From NCBI GenBank assembly GCA_965370715.1, contig CBDUVQ010000066.1, positions 1-5,142 of the forward strand: DNA of 5,142 nucleotides, written 5' to 3'. Positions 1 through 5,142 of the stretch are shown piece after piece (position 1 is the first letter of the stretch; every line of letters begins with the position of its first letter). The position numbers and the translations under genes were made by a program. This DNA is from JAFCBV01 sp965370715 (GTDB lineage Archaea; EX4484-52; B79-G9). The notes beneath the pieces were generated by a model. That model was given only the letters and a program-made list of their open reading frames with translations, did no database searches and was not told where the DNA came from.

Positions 1-690
1 CTCTTCAAATGTCTTTGAGTCTGACTCAATCTGTTCCATCATTTTCTGCTTTTCTGCTTCCTGCCTTTGCATCTCTTCCTGCATTTCCTGCTTTAGCTCC
101 TGCATGTTCTCAGGGTTTTGCTGGTCAATGTTCTGAAGTTTACTTTGAGTATTTTCCTGTTGCGCTTCCTGCTGCTCTTGCTCTTCCTTTGTCTGGCTTT
201 GCTCTGAGGACTGGCTTGATGAATAAGAAGTTGACTGCATACTGATGTTGTCGCACTGGTATATTGTGGTTATTCCCTCTGCCTGCACATTTGATGCGCC
301 CTCTTTGACCTTGATGCCGTATTTGTTTGACTCTATTTTTGTGTCCTCTTCAGTCTCCGGATTGGTGTAGTTGACAAGTGCCCTATCAAGTGTGTAGCTT
401 CCTTCAGCGTACGCGATTATCGGTGAGTACTCCACATCAACCATACTATTCTTCGGAATTGTCTGGTCAAGACACTCGATATCAATACCATTGTTTGCAA
501 AAATGTTTTTGTCAACTATTCTTATTGGGATGTCATAATCAAATGGGTTGTCAAAGCGAAGGACAACCGTTACCAAGCTGCCGACAGAAATATTTTCCTC
601 TTTCACCAGTTTTTCAACGGTCATCTCTTCCGCTAATGCGGGAGATGCTAGAAAAATTAAACACAAAAGAAAAAACAATATCTTTTTCAC
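1..690 (-). CDS. Exported protein with beta-rich domain and Gln/Glu-rich coiled-coil-like region, Bat-cluster partner (C-terminus beyond left edge)
   Basis: I do not recognise a family with certainty. The frame opens at a GTG and runs for 230 codons without a stop to the left edge, so the C-terminus is missing. Residues 1-20 are a textbook signal peptide: two lysines, a hydrophobic core, then SPALA before EE, with cleavage likely after Ala20. There is no lipobox. Residues about 23-130 look beta-rich and Ig-like, including 'VTVVLRFDNPFDYDIPIRIV' at 40-59. Residues 160-220 are very rich in Gln and Glu (19 Gln and 14 Glu in 61) with heptad-like Met/Leu spacing (196, 199, 203, 207, 217, 221), suggesting a coiled coil or flexible helix. 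NxS/T sequons occur at Asn33, Asn107 and Asn148. The GTG start is set by AGGTGA 5 nt upstream, overlapping the stop of the vWA gene, so it is probably co-translated with it. Position after a BatA-like gene suggests a BatD-like exported partner; that is inference from context, not from a recognised domain. Confidence 0.85.
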   Translation of the reverse strand, partial: MKKILFFLLCLIFLASPALAEEMTVEKLVKEENISVGSLVTVVLRFDNPFDYDIPIRIVDKNIFANNGIDIECLDQTIPKNSMVDVEYSPIIAYAEGSYTLDRALVNYTNPETEEDTKIESNKYGIKVKEGASNVQAEGITTIYQCDNISMQSTSYSSSQSSEQSQTKEEQEQQEAQQENTQSKLQNIDQQNPENMQELKQEMQEEMQRQEAEKQKMMEQIESDSKTFEE

Positions 691-695
691 ACCAA

Positions 696-701
696 TCACC
701 T
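696..701 (-). promoter_or_regulatory. Shine-Dalgarno site AGGTGA deciding the GTG start at 690
   Basis: AGGTGA on the minus strand lies 5 nt before the GTG at 690-688, and its last three bases are the TGA stop of the vWA gene. No ATG in frame precedes the signal peptide, so this site supports the GTG as the true start. The overlap with the stop suggests that ribosomes finishing the vWA protein reinitiate on the exported partner. Confidence 0.75.
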
Positions 702-1652
702 AAGGACTCTCCATTTCCATTCCTTAAGATAGAATCTTGAGACAATCAAAAGAATGGCGAACATTATCATCCAGTTCTTGATTGATGTCGGCTCTTTCTC
801 GCGCTTTATATTTTCAGGGAGCTTTTCATATATGTTCTGAAGCGTTCCCTGATCCACAGACTTAAAATAAATCCCGCTTGTGATTGCTGCAATCTGCTTG
901 AGCGTCGCCTCATCAAGCTCTGCGTATTGCGCCCTGCCCCACATATCATAACCAAGAACAACGGGCTGCTCTGAGCCCATTCCTACAGTGAATACAGTGA
1001 CCTCGCTTGACTTTGCGAAAGTGGCTGCCTCAAGCGGTGCTATGACTCCGGCGTTTGACACCCCGTCACTTAAGAGAACAACAAACCGCTTCTTGTTTGG
1101 TATTGATGATACCATGTCAATCGCAAGGCTGAGGCCATCCCCTATTGCTGTCGCTCCTTGGTTCTGTGATATGCCTTCTATCCGTTTTGCTGCCTTCTCC
1201 TTATCCGGTGTGAGATATGATATCGTGGACGCACCATTTGAGAAAGTTATGACTCCGACATAATCCTTATTATCAAGGCTCTCAACCAGTGTCTGGGCCG
1301 CGCTCTTAGCGGCCTCAAGGCGCGTTGGCGCGTAGTCATTTGCCTGCATACTGCCGGAAATATCAAGTGCCAAAACCACGTTTACCCCTTCTTTTGTCTG
1401 CTTAAGAGGAATGTGCGGATCTGCAAGGGCAATAAAGAGTGACGCGACAAGCAAAATATCCAGCCACAATATTATTGTGTTTCTTCTTTTTGCTTTCTGG
1501 TGGCTTGATGCCATTTTGATGAGATGTATGTTGCTGAACTTTACTGCTGCCTCTTTCTTGTTTTTTCTGGATTCATCAAGAACATAAAATATGCCTATGA
1601 GCGCGGCTGCAAGAAGCACAATCCACACCGGCTCCATTAAAAAGAATCCCAT
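696..1652 (-). CDS. Membrane-anchored vWA-domain protein, BatA-like
   Basis: This 318-residue protein has the BatA layout: two N-terminal membrane helices (about 8-25 and 58-76), a vWA domain (about 90-262), and a C-terminal helix (about 293-307). The metal-ion-dependent adhesion site is complete: D97-I-S99-G-S101, Thr168 in GATAIGDG, and Asp196 in LLSDG. The vWA domain ends with the BatA-like run 'AELDEATLKQIAAITSGIYF' at 244-263, followed by an IYEKL segment. Basic residues between helices 1 and 2 (R29, K30, K32, K33, R56, R57) and after helix 3 fit the positive-inside rule, which puts the vWA domain outside the cytoplasm. The start ATG has AGGTGA 4 nt upstream; Met6 has no comparable site. 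The gene follows DUF58 by 4 bp. In known Bat and MoxR clusters, vWA proteins serve in protein-complex assembly or envelope stress tolerance; the specific role here is unknown. Family confidence is high, function low. Confidence 0.94.
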   Translation of the reverse strand: MGFFLMEPVWIVLLAAALIGIFYVLDESRKNKKEAAVKFSNIHLIKMASSHQKAKRRNTIILWLDILLVASLFIALADPHIPLKQTKEGVNVVLALDISGSMQANDYAPTRLEAAKSAAQTLVESLDNKDYVGVITFSNGASTISYLTPDKEKAAKRIEGISQNQGATAIGDGLSLAIDMVSSIPNKKRFVVLLSDGVSNAGVIAPLEAATFAKSSEVTVFTVGMGSEQPVVLGYDMWGRAQYAELDEATLKQIAAITSGIYFKSVDQGTLQNIYEKLPENIKREKEPTSIKNWMIMFAILLIVSRFYLKEWKWRVLR

Positions 1653-1656
1653 TTAT

Positions 1657-1662
1657 TCACCT
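1657..1662 (-). promoter_or_regulatory. Shine-Dalgarno site AGGTGA overlapping the DUF58 stop
   Basis: AGGTGA lies 4 nt before the vWA ATG at 1652, and its final TGA is the DUF58 stop codon. This is the same hexamer in the same stop-overlapping arrangement as at the next junction (696-701), which suggests translational coupling of DUF58, the vWA protein and the exported protein. Confidence 0.75.
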
Positions 1663-2544
1663 GTATTTTCTCCTTCTCTGTTTGAAAAACTTCTGCATGT
1701 CAAGAGCCCATTCCCTTGATGTTGAAATGTTTATGCAGTCTATTTTTTTCTTTCTGAAAAAATCAACTGTCTCTTTCTCCTTTTGCGCCGCAATTTCAGC
1801 GTATTTTTCCCGAAACACCTCATCACTCGTGTCAACAAGAACAGTCTCGCCGGTCTCATTGTCCTCAAGCTCAATCATGCCAATGTCCGGAATCTCGAAC
1901 TCGCGCGCATCCTCTAGCTTTATGCAGACAACATCATTTCTTCGCGAAATGATGCTGATTGGCTTTTCTATTTCCTTTGTATCAATCATGAAATCAGATA
2001 TCACAAACACGATGGCCTTTCGTTTTATGATTCCTGAAAGAAACTTAAGCGGCTTTGCAAGGTTTGTTCCCCTATGCTTCAGCGGGCAATATACAAGCTC
2101 GCGAATTATTCGAAGCGCCTGTTTTCTTCCTTTTTTCGGCGGGATAAATTTCTCAATATCCTCTGTTGAAATCACAAGGCCCACCCTGTCATTGTTCATG
2201 GTGGCAGACATTGCGAGAGACGCTGCAATCTCTATTCCCTGCTGGCGCTTGAGTGCCATCTGCGTCCCGAAGTCAGAGCTTTTTGATGCATCAAAGACAA
2301 TTATTGCTGTCAGGTCGCGCTCCTCAACAAACTCCTTGATGTATGGCTGTCCCATTCGCGCGGTGACGTTCCAGTCTATGCTTCGTATGTCATCGCCAGG
2401 GACGTATTCGCGCACGTCTGAGAACTCTATGCCGCGCCCCTTGAATGCTGAAATGTACGAGCCCTGCATGAGCCCGTCAACAAGGTTCTTTGTCCTTATG
2501 TCAAAGTTTCTTACTTTCTTTAATATCTGCTTTGCTTCTGGCAT
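1657..2544 (-). CDS. DUF58 family protein (cytosolic, vWA-like fold)
   Basis: This is a full-length DUF58 protein of 295 residues. The DUF58 signature is clear at residues 38-63: a GxEFSDVREYVPGDDIRSIDW block followed by NVTAR. After it comes a vWA-like domain with a DxSxS metal motif (D85-A-S87-K-S89), Thr160 in HRGTNL, and Asp184 in VISDF, so the metal site looks intact. No signal peptide or membrane helix is visible; this is the short soluble form rather than the form with N-terminal membrane helices. The C-terminus is strongly basic (KQRRRKYR). It sits 18 bp after the MoxR ATPase and 4 bp before the vWA gene, the usual order in MoxR-DUF58-vWA operons. DUF58 proteins are generally thought to be partners or adaptors for MoxR ATPases; no enzymatic role is established. 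The ATG start is supported by GGTGGT 6 nt upstream. Confidence 0.95.
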   Translation of the reverse strand: MPEAKQILKKVRNFDIRTKNLVDGLMQGSYISAFKGRGIEFSDVREYVPGDDIRSIDWNVTARMGQPYIKEFVEERDLTAIIVFDASKSSDFGTQMALKRQQGIEIAASLAMSATMNNDRVGLVISTEDIEKFIPPKKGRKQALRIIRELVYCPLKHRGTNLAKPLKFLSGIIKRKAIVFVISDFMIDTKEIEKPISIISRRNDVVCIKLEDAREFEIPDIGMIELEDNETGETVLVDTSDEVFREKYAEIAAQKEKETVDFFRKKKIDCINISTSREWALDMQKFFKQRRRKYR

Positions 2545-2550
2545 TGTGCG

Positions 2551-2556
2551 ACCACC
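2551..2556 (-). promoter_or_regulatory. Shine-Dalgarno site for DUF58
   Basis: GGTGGT on the minus strand ends 6 nt before the ATG at 2544 and lies within the 18-bp gap after the MoxR stop. It confirms the DUF58 start. Unlike the next two junctions it does not overlap the preceding stop codon. Confidence 0.6.
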
Positions 2557-2562
2557 AGCCGA

Positions 2563-3549
2563 TTAGGGCGCCTTTATCTTTGCAAGTATCTTTTCTATTA
2601 CAGAATCCGTTGTTATCTCTTCTGCCTCTGCTTCATACGTTAAAAGTATCCTGTGGCGCAAGACATCCTTTGCAATTGCCTTGACATCTTCAGGCAAAAC
2701 ATAGCCTCTGCCCTCCAGAAGCGCCCATGCTTTTGCCCCCAGAACCAGCCACAGCGATGCGCGAGGGGATGCGCCATATTGTATGTGCCCGTCAACACCT
2801 ATGTTGTACTTGTGCGGGTCGCGGGTTGCATGCACAATTTTCGTAACATAATCGTGTATCTTTTCATCAGCATATATTTTAGGTACAAATTGCTGTAGTT
2901 CAAGTATGCTCTTTGCAGTAGTTGTCTTCTTGGCTTCAGGAATCTTTCCTTCAGTCATCCTCAAAAGTATTTCTTTCTCCTCTTCAATGCTTGGATAGCC
3001 AAGATTTATCTTCATCATAAACCTGTCGACCTGCGCCTCCGGGAGCGCGTAAGTTCCTTCTGTCTCAATCGGGTTCTGCGTTGCAAGAACAAGAAAGGGC
3101 TTTTCAAGAACAAGAGTCTCGCCTGAAATCGTGACCTGGCGTTCCTGCATTGCCTCAAGAAGAGCGGACTGTACTTTAGGAGGTGCACGGTTTATTTCAT
3201 CTGCCAGTATGAAATTTGAAAAAATCGGCCCTTTTTTTGTCGTAAAGCTCCCTGTTTTCTGGTTGTATATTTTAGTTCCGATAATGTCTGCCGGAAGAAG
3301 ATCCGGAGTAAACTGAATCCTGTGAAAATCAACAGCAATTGTATCTGAAAGCGTCTTTATCATCATTGTCTTTGCAAGCCCAGGCATCCCCTCAAGAAGG
3401 ACATGCCCGTTTGCTGCAAGGGCAACAACAATTTTTTTTAGAGCATCCTTCTGCCCGACAATCACTTTTTCGACTTCAAGAATTGTTTTCTCTGCTACTT
3501 TTGAATAAACTTCTGCCTTTTTGTTAAGCTCTTTTATTGCCTTGTCCAT
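2563..3549 (-). CDS. MoxR-family AAA+ ATPase
   Basis: This 328-residue protein is a MoxR AAA+ ATPase of normal family length. Walker A is GMPGLAKT (54-61, Lys60), Walker B is FILADE (113-118) followed by INRAPPKVQSALLEAMQE, sensor 1 is the ATQNP motif with Asn159, the putative arginine finger is Arg176 in EAQVDRF, and sensor 2 is Arg263 in GASPRAS. All catalytic positions are present. The frame stays open 40 codons further upstream to 3669, but that stretch overlaps the PHP gene and looks unlike MoxR. The ATG at 3549 has a strong GGAGGGT site 5 nt upstream, so I use it. MoxR ATPases hydrolyse ATP to remodel or activate partner complexes, usually those of adjacent vWA proteins; here DUF58 and the vWA gene follow at once. 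It is probably cytosolic, as no export signal or membrane segment is seen. A possible promoter lies in the 85-bp gap upstream. Confidence 0.96.
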   Translation of the reverse strand: MDKAIKELNKKAEVYSKVAEKTILEVEKVIVGQKDALKKIVVALAANGHVLLEGMPGLAKTMMIKTLSDTIAVDFHRIQFTPDLLPADIIGTKIYNQKTGSFTTKKGPIFSNFILADEINRAPPKVQSALLEAMQERQVTISGETLVLEKPFLVLATQNPIETEGTYALPEAQVDRFMMKINLGYPSIEEEKEILLRMTEGKIPEAKKTTTAKSILELQQFVPKIYADEKIHDYVTKIVHATRDPHKYNIGVDGHIQYGASPRASLWLVLGAKAWALLEGRGYVLPEDVKAIAKDVLRHRILLTYEAEAEEITTDSVIEKILAKIKAP

Positions 3550-3554
3550 GATAT

Positions 3555-3561
3555 ACCCTCC
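3555..3561 (-). promoter_or_regulatory. Strong Shine-Dalgarno site GGAGGGT fixing the MoxR start
   Basis: GGAGGGT lies 5 nt before the ATG at 3549 and is the strongest Shine-Dalgarno match in the window. It argues against the longer open frame that begins inside the preceding PHP gene. Confidence 0.8.
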
Positions 3562-3610
3562 GAATAAATATATGCCCCCATCAAAAATATCAGCCGCTGG
3601 CTTTGTAATA

Positions 3611-3628
3611 GGTTTTAACTTTTTTAAG
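3611..3628 (-). promoter_or_regulatory. Candidate archaeal promoter (BRE/TATA-like) for the MoxR operon
   Basis: In the 85-bp gap between the PHP stop and the MoxR ATG, the minus strand reads TTAAAAAAGTTAAAACC, an A-rich BRE-like run followed by a TATA-like TTAAAA at 3618-3613. A start site about 25-27 bp downstream, near 3588, would leave a leader of about 40 nt that contains the GGAGGGT site. The TATA match is imperfect. Support comes mainly from the gap being far longer than the others in the window. Read-through from the upstream genes is equally possible. Confidence 0.3.
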
Positions 3629-3634
3629 TGGCAC

Positions 3635-4471
3635 TCAAATTTTAACAAAACCCATTTTCCTTCCCTCAAAAACTGCGAGTTGATCGTATCCTGCAGAGCG
3701 TATAAGATTTATGCCCTCTTCATAATGAAGGTCAATCTCTTTCACCCAATGCGCGTCTGTGCCGATTGTCACAGGAATTCCTTTCTTTTTGCAGAGTGCA
3801 AGAATTTCAGGGGAGGGGTGCATCTTTTTAATTGGTTTTCTTAACCCTTTAGTGTTTATCTCAACACAAAGTTTTGCCTTTGCTATAACATCTATTGTTT
3901 CTTCTATAAGCGGCCAAAAACTTTTTTTAGGAACATAACCATCACGATTTATAGCGTCCAAATGTGCAATCACATCAAAAACCCCGCTTTTTGCCATCTC
4001 TTGTAAGGCACGATAATATGCCACATGACGAGCATATATTTCTTCCATAGACTTGCTTTCCCAAAAAGCCTTTCTTCGTCCTTCATTGATGTGCTCTATG
4101 GGGTGCCCGTTCAGAACATGCACTGAGCCAAGAATACAGTCAAAAGAATGCTTTTCCAGAAAAGCCCTTATTTCCTCGGCTTTTTCAGCATACCAGTCAA
4201 GCTCAATTCCGAGGCGTATTTTTATGCCCGGGTATTTTTTAGCGAGGGTGCGCACGGCGTTCATATATGCATCAACAGTTTCAAGGGGCATACCATGAGA
4301 ATACGGCCGCTCTGTTAAAGGATACCCGACCACTACATGGTCTGTAAAGCAGATTTCATCAAACCCTTTTTCTATCGCTGCCAAGACATATTTTTCAGGT
4401 GTCTCAAACAAACGCCCCTCTCGTATCAGATCTCCCGAATAAGAAGTATGGATGTGGTAATTGATTTTCAT
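3635..4471 (-). CDS. PHP-domain phosphoesterase, HisJ/histidinol-phosphatase-like
   Basis: This 278-residue protein is a complete PHP-fold metalloenzyme, most like HisJ-type histidinol-phosphate phosphatases, which remove phosphate from L-histidinol phosphate in histidine synthesis. The metal-binding motifs are all visible: H6-I-H8 at the N-terminus, D44-H45 in CFTDH, E90 in GIELDW, H118 in GSVHVL, H170 in VIAHLD, and D239-A-H241 in IGTDAHW. GIELDW, GSVH and EINTKGL are typical of the HisJ branch. Length matches that family and no extra domain is present. No other histidine gene is in the window, so a different phosphomonoester or nucleotide substrate is possible; PHP proteins are hard to assign by sequence alone. 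It is probably cytosolic. The ATG lies 7 bp after the nuclease stop, with an AGGGA site overlapping that stop, so the two genes are likely co-transcribed. Fold confidence is high, substrate confidence modest. Confidence 0.9.
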   Translation of the reverse strand: MKINYHIHTSYSGDLIREGRLFETPEKYVLAAIEKGFDEICFTDHVVVGYPLTERPYSHGMPLETVDAYMNAVRTLAKKYPGIKIRLGIELDWYAEKAEEIRAFLEKHSFDCILGSVHVLNGHPIEHINEGRRKAFWESKSMEEIYARHVAYYRALQEMAKSGVFDVIAHLDAINRDGYVPKKSFWPLIEETIDVIAKAKLCVEINTKGLRKPIKKMHPSPEILALCKKKGIPVTIGTDAHWVKEIDLHYEEGINLIRSAGYDQLAVFEGRKMGFVKI

Positions 4472-4474
4472 AAT

Positions 4475-4480
4475 ATCCCT
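4475..4480 (-). promoter_or_regulatory. Shine-Dalgarno site AGGGAT overlapping the nuclease stop
   Basis: The minus strand reads TAGGGATATTATG: the nuclease TAG stop shares its AG with the AGGGA site, which precedes the PHP ATG at 4471 by about 4 nt. This supports the PHP start and suggests translational coupling of the two genes. Confidence 0.65.
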
Positions 4481-5142
4481 AAATCAATTTGTATTCTCTC
4501 TCAAATATATCTTTTATTGCCTTTGCCTTTTCCTCACCTATGCCCTCGACCTCGCGAAGGTCAAACTCGCTCGCGCTCGCAATTGCCTTTACTGTTTTGA
4601 ACTTCTCAAGCAGGCGCACTGCAAGAGTGCGGTTGACATAAGGCAGCATTGAGACAAGCTCTTCCTGAGCCATGTTTGCGCTTTGTGCCCTGCGCTCGCC
4701 TTTTACCTGCACCCTCCTGCTGTTGTCTTTCTGTTCTCGCGTGGCAATGGACACCAAAAGTTCGGCTGTCTCCTCAACACTCTTGGTCCAAAATATCGGT
4801 ACCCGAAAGTCAACTGCAACAGAATTTATTGCGCCGTTTATGGCATTTGGGTGAATGTTTCTCTGCCCGAAAAGGCTTTCTCCTTCTACAATCATTATCG
4901 GGCGCGTAAAGTTTGATGCAAGGTTGGACATCTGGCCAAAAAGCCTGCCGTCAATTATGGACTGCAAAAAATCCTCAACTGTCTTTCTTTCAGCGCACAC
5001 CCGATCAGACAATATAAAGTCACCGACACCGAGGGTTTCCGGAAACATGACAATGTCCTTTTCAGAAAGCGAGCGAAGAAGCGCCTTCTCGCGCGTGTCA
5101 GTATATATAATAGGCAAATCCTCTTTTTTGCTAACAAATTCT
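4479..5142 (-). CDS. ERCC4/XPF-Hef structure-specific nuclease with C-terminal HhH2 (probably partial at the right edge)
   Basis: This is a nuclease of the XPF/MUS81/Hef family, which cuts branched DNA such as flaps and stalled forks during repair. Residues are numbered from a possible TTG start at 5117. The ERCC4 site is intact: D7 and E10 in YTDTRE, G32-D33, the E43-R44-K45 core and D49, giving the GDXnERKX3D signature, followed by the typical SIIDGRLFGQ stretch and a conserved IMIVEGE strand (75-81). A basic linker (about 127-147) leads to two helix-hairpin-helix motifs (about 153-172 and 189-206, with VEGIGEEKAKAI) for dimerisation and DNA binding. No PCNA-interacting motif is seen at the C-terminus. 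The frame stays open from the TTG through the right edge (EFVSKKED precedes it), and an AGAGGA run sits only 1 nt before the TTG, too close for a normal site. The gene is therefore probably cut by the window and could have an N-terminal helicase, as in euryarchaeal Hef. A short stand-alone nuclease of about 212 residues, as in crenarchaeal XPF, remains possible. Confidence 0.92.
   Translation of the reverse strand, partial: EFVSKKEDLPIIYTDTREKALLRSLSEKDIVMFPETLGVGDFILSDRVCAERKTVEDFLQSIIDGRLFGQMSNLASNFTRPIMIVEGESLFGQRNIHPNAINGAINSVAVDFRVPIFWTKSVEETAELLVSIATREQKDNSRRVQVKGERRAQSANMAQEELVSMLPYVNRTLAVRLLEKFKTVKAIASASEFDLREVEGIGEEKAKAIKDIFEREYKLI

Noticed and set aside
31..213. Q/E-rich region as a DNA tandem repeat
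   Set aside because: Codons and residue order vary throughout; there is compositional bias but no repeated unit.
378..740. A 120-codon plus-strand frame opposite the exported protein gene
   Set aside because: Its product has no recognisable features, and the opposite strand carries a signal peptide and a well-placed Shine-Dalgarno site.
1682..2566. A 294-codon plus-strand open frame covering nearly all of the DUF58 gene
   Set aside because: It is antisense to a gene with a clear DUF58 signature and metal motif, its translation is Ser/Phe-rich with no recognisable domain, and its length is explained by the codon bias of the opposite strand.
3563..3574. AT-rich ATATATTTATT as the TATA box for MoxR
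   Set aside because: A start site 25 bp downstream would fall at or inside the MoxR start codon and exclude the strong Shine-Dalgarno site from the transcript.
3591..3600. Short palindrome CAGCCGCTG in the gap as an operator or terminator stem
   Set aside because: Arms of four bases around one base are too short to tell from chance, and no T-run follows it directly.
3550..3669. A 40-codon N-terminal extension of the MoxR protein
   Set aside because: It overlaps the end of the PHP gene, lacks a good ribosome site and is unlike MoxR N-termini, whereas the ATG at 3549 has GGAGGGT 5 nt upstream.
5101..5111. TATATATA-like run near the right edge as a promoter
   Set aside because: It lies inside the nuclease coding region, encoding the strand just before the YTDTRE motif, and no gene start follows at a suitable distance.

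Overview
The window looks like a piece of archaeal chromosome, probably from an uncultivated lineage; a DPANN-type genome is a guess from the gene style. The evidence is the XPF/Hef-type ERCC4 nuclease with tandem helix-hairpin-helix motifs, the strong Shine-Dalgarno sites, the tight one-strand gene packing, and a TATA/BRE-like rather than bacterial-type promoter candidate. No rRNA, tRNA, CRISPR array, insertion sequence or other mobile element is visible. All six genes lie on the minus strand, so transcription runs from the right edge to the left edge.

In transcription order: (1) 5142-4479, an ERCC4/XPF-Hef nuclease with a C-terminal HhH2 domain, whose reading frame stays open through the right edge; (2) 4471-3635, a PHP-fold metal phosphoesterase most like HisJ-family histidinol phosphatases; (3) an 85-bp gap with a possible internal promoter; (4) 3549-2563, a MoxR-family AAA+ ATPase; (5) 2544-1657, a cytosolic DUF58 protein with a vWA-like metal site; (6) 1652-696, a membrane-anchored vWA protein of BatA type; (7) 690 to the left edge, the N-terminal 230 residues of a secreted protein with a beta-rich domain followed by a Gln/Glu-rich, coiled-coil-like stretch.

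Genes 4 to 7 form an archaeal version of the MoxR-DUF58-vWA (Bat-like) module: a cytosolic ATPase, a cytosolic DUF58/vWA adaptor, a membrane protein whose vWA domain is predicted to face outside, and an exported partner. Gaps are 18, 4 and 5 bp. In three junctions of the window the Shine-Dalgarno site overlaps the upstream stop codon, which suggests translational coupling. The nuclease and PHP genes are also closely linked (7 bp gap), but the 85-bp gap makes them a separate block that may be only a positional neighbour. The least familiar component is the exported protein at the left edge, which starts at GTG.
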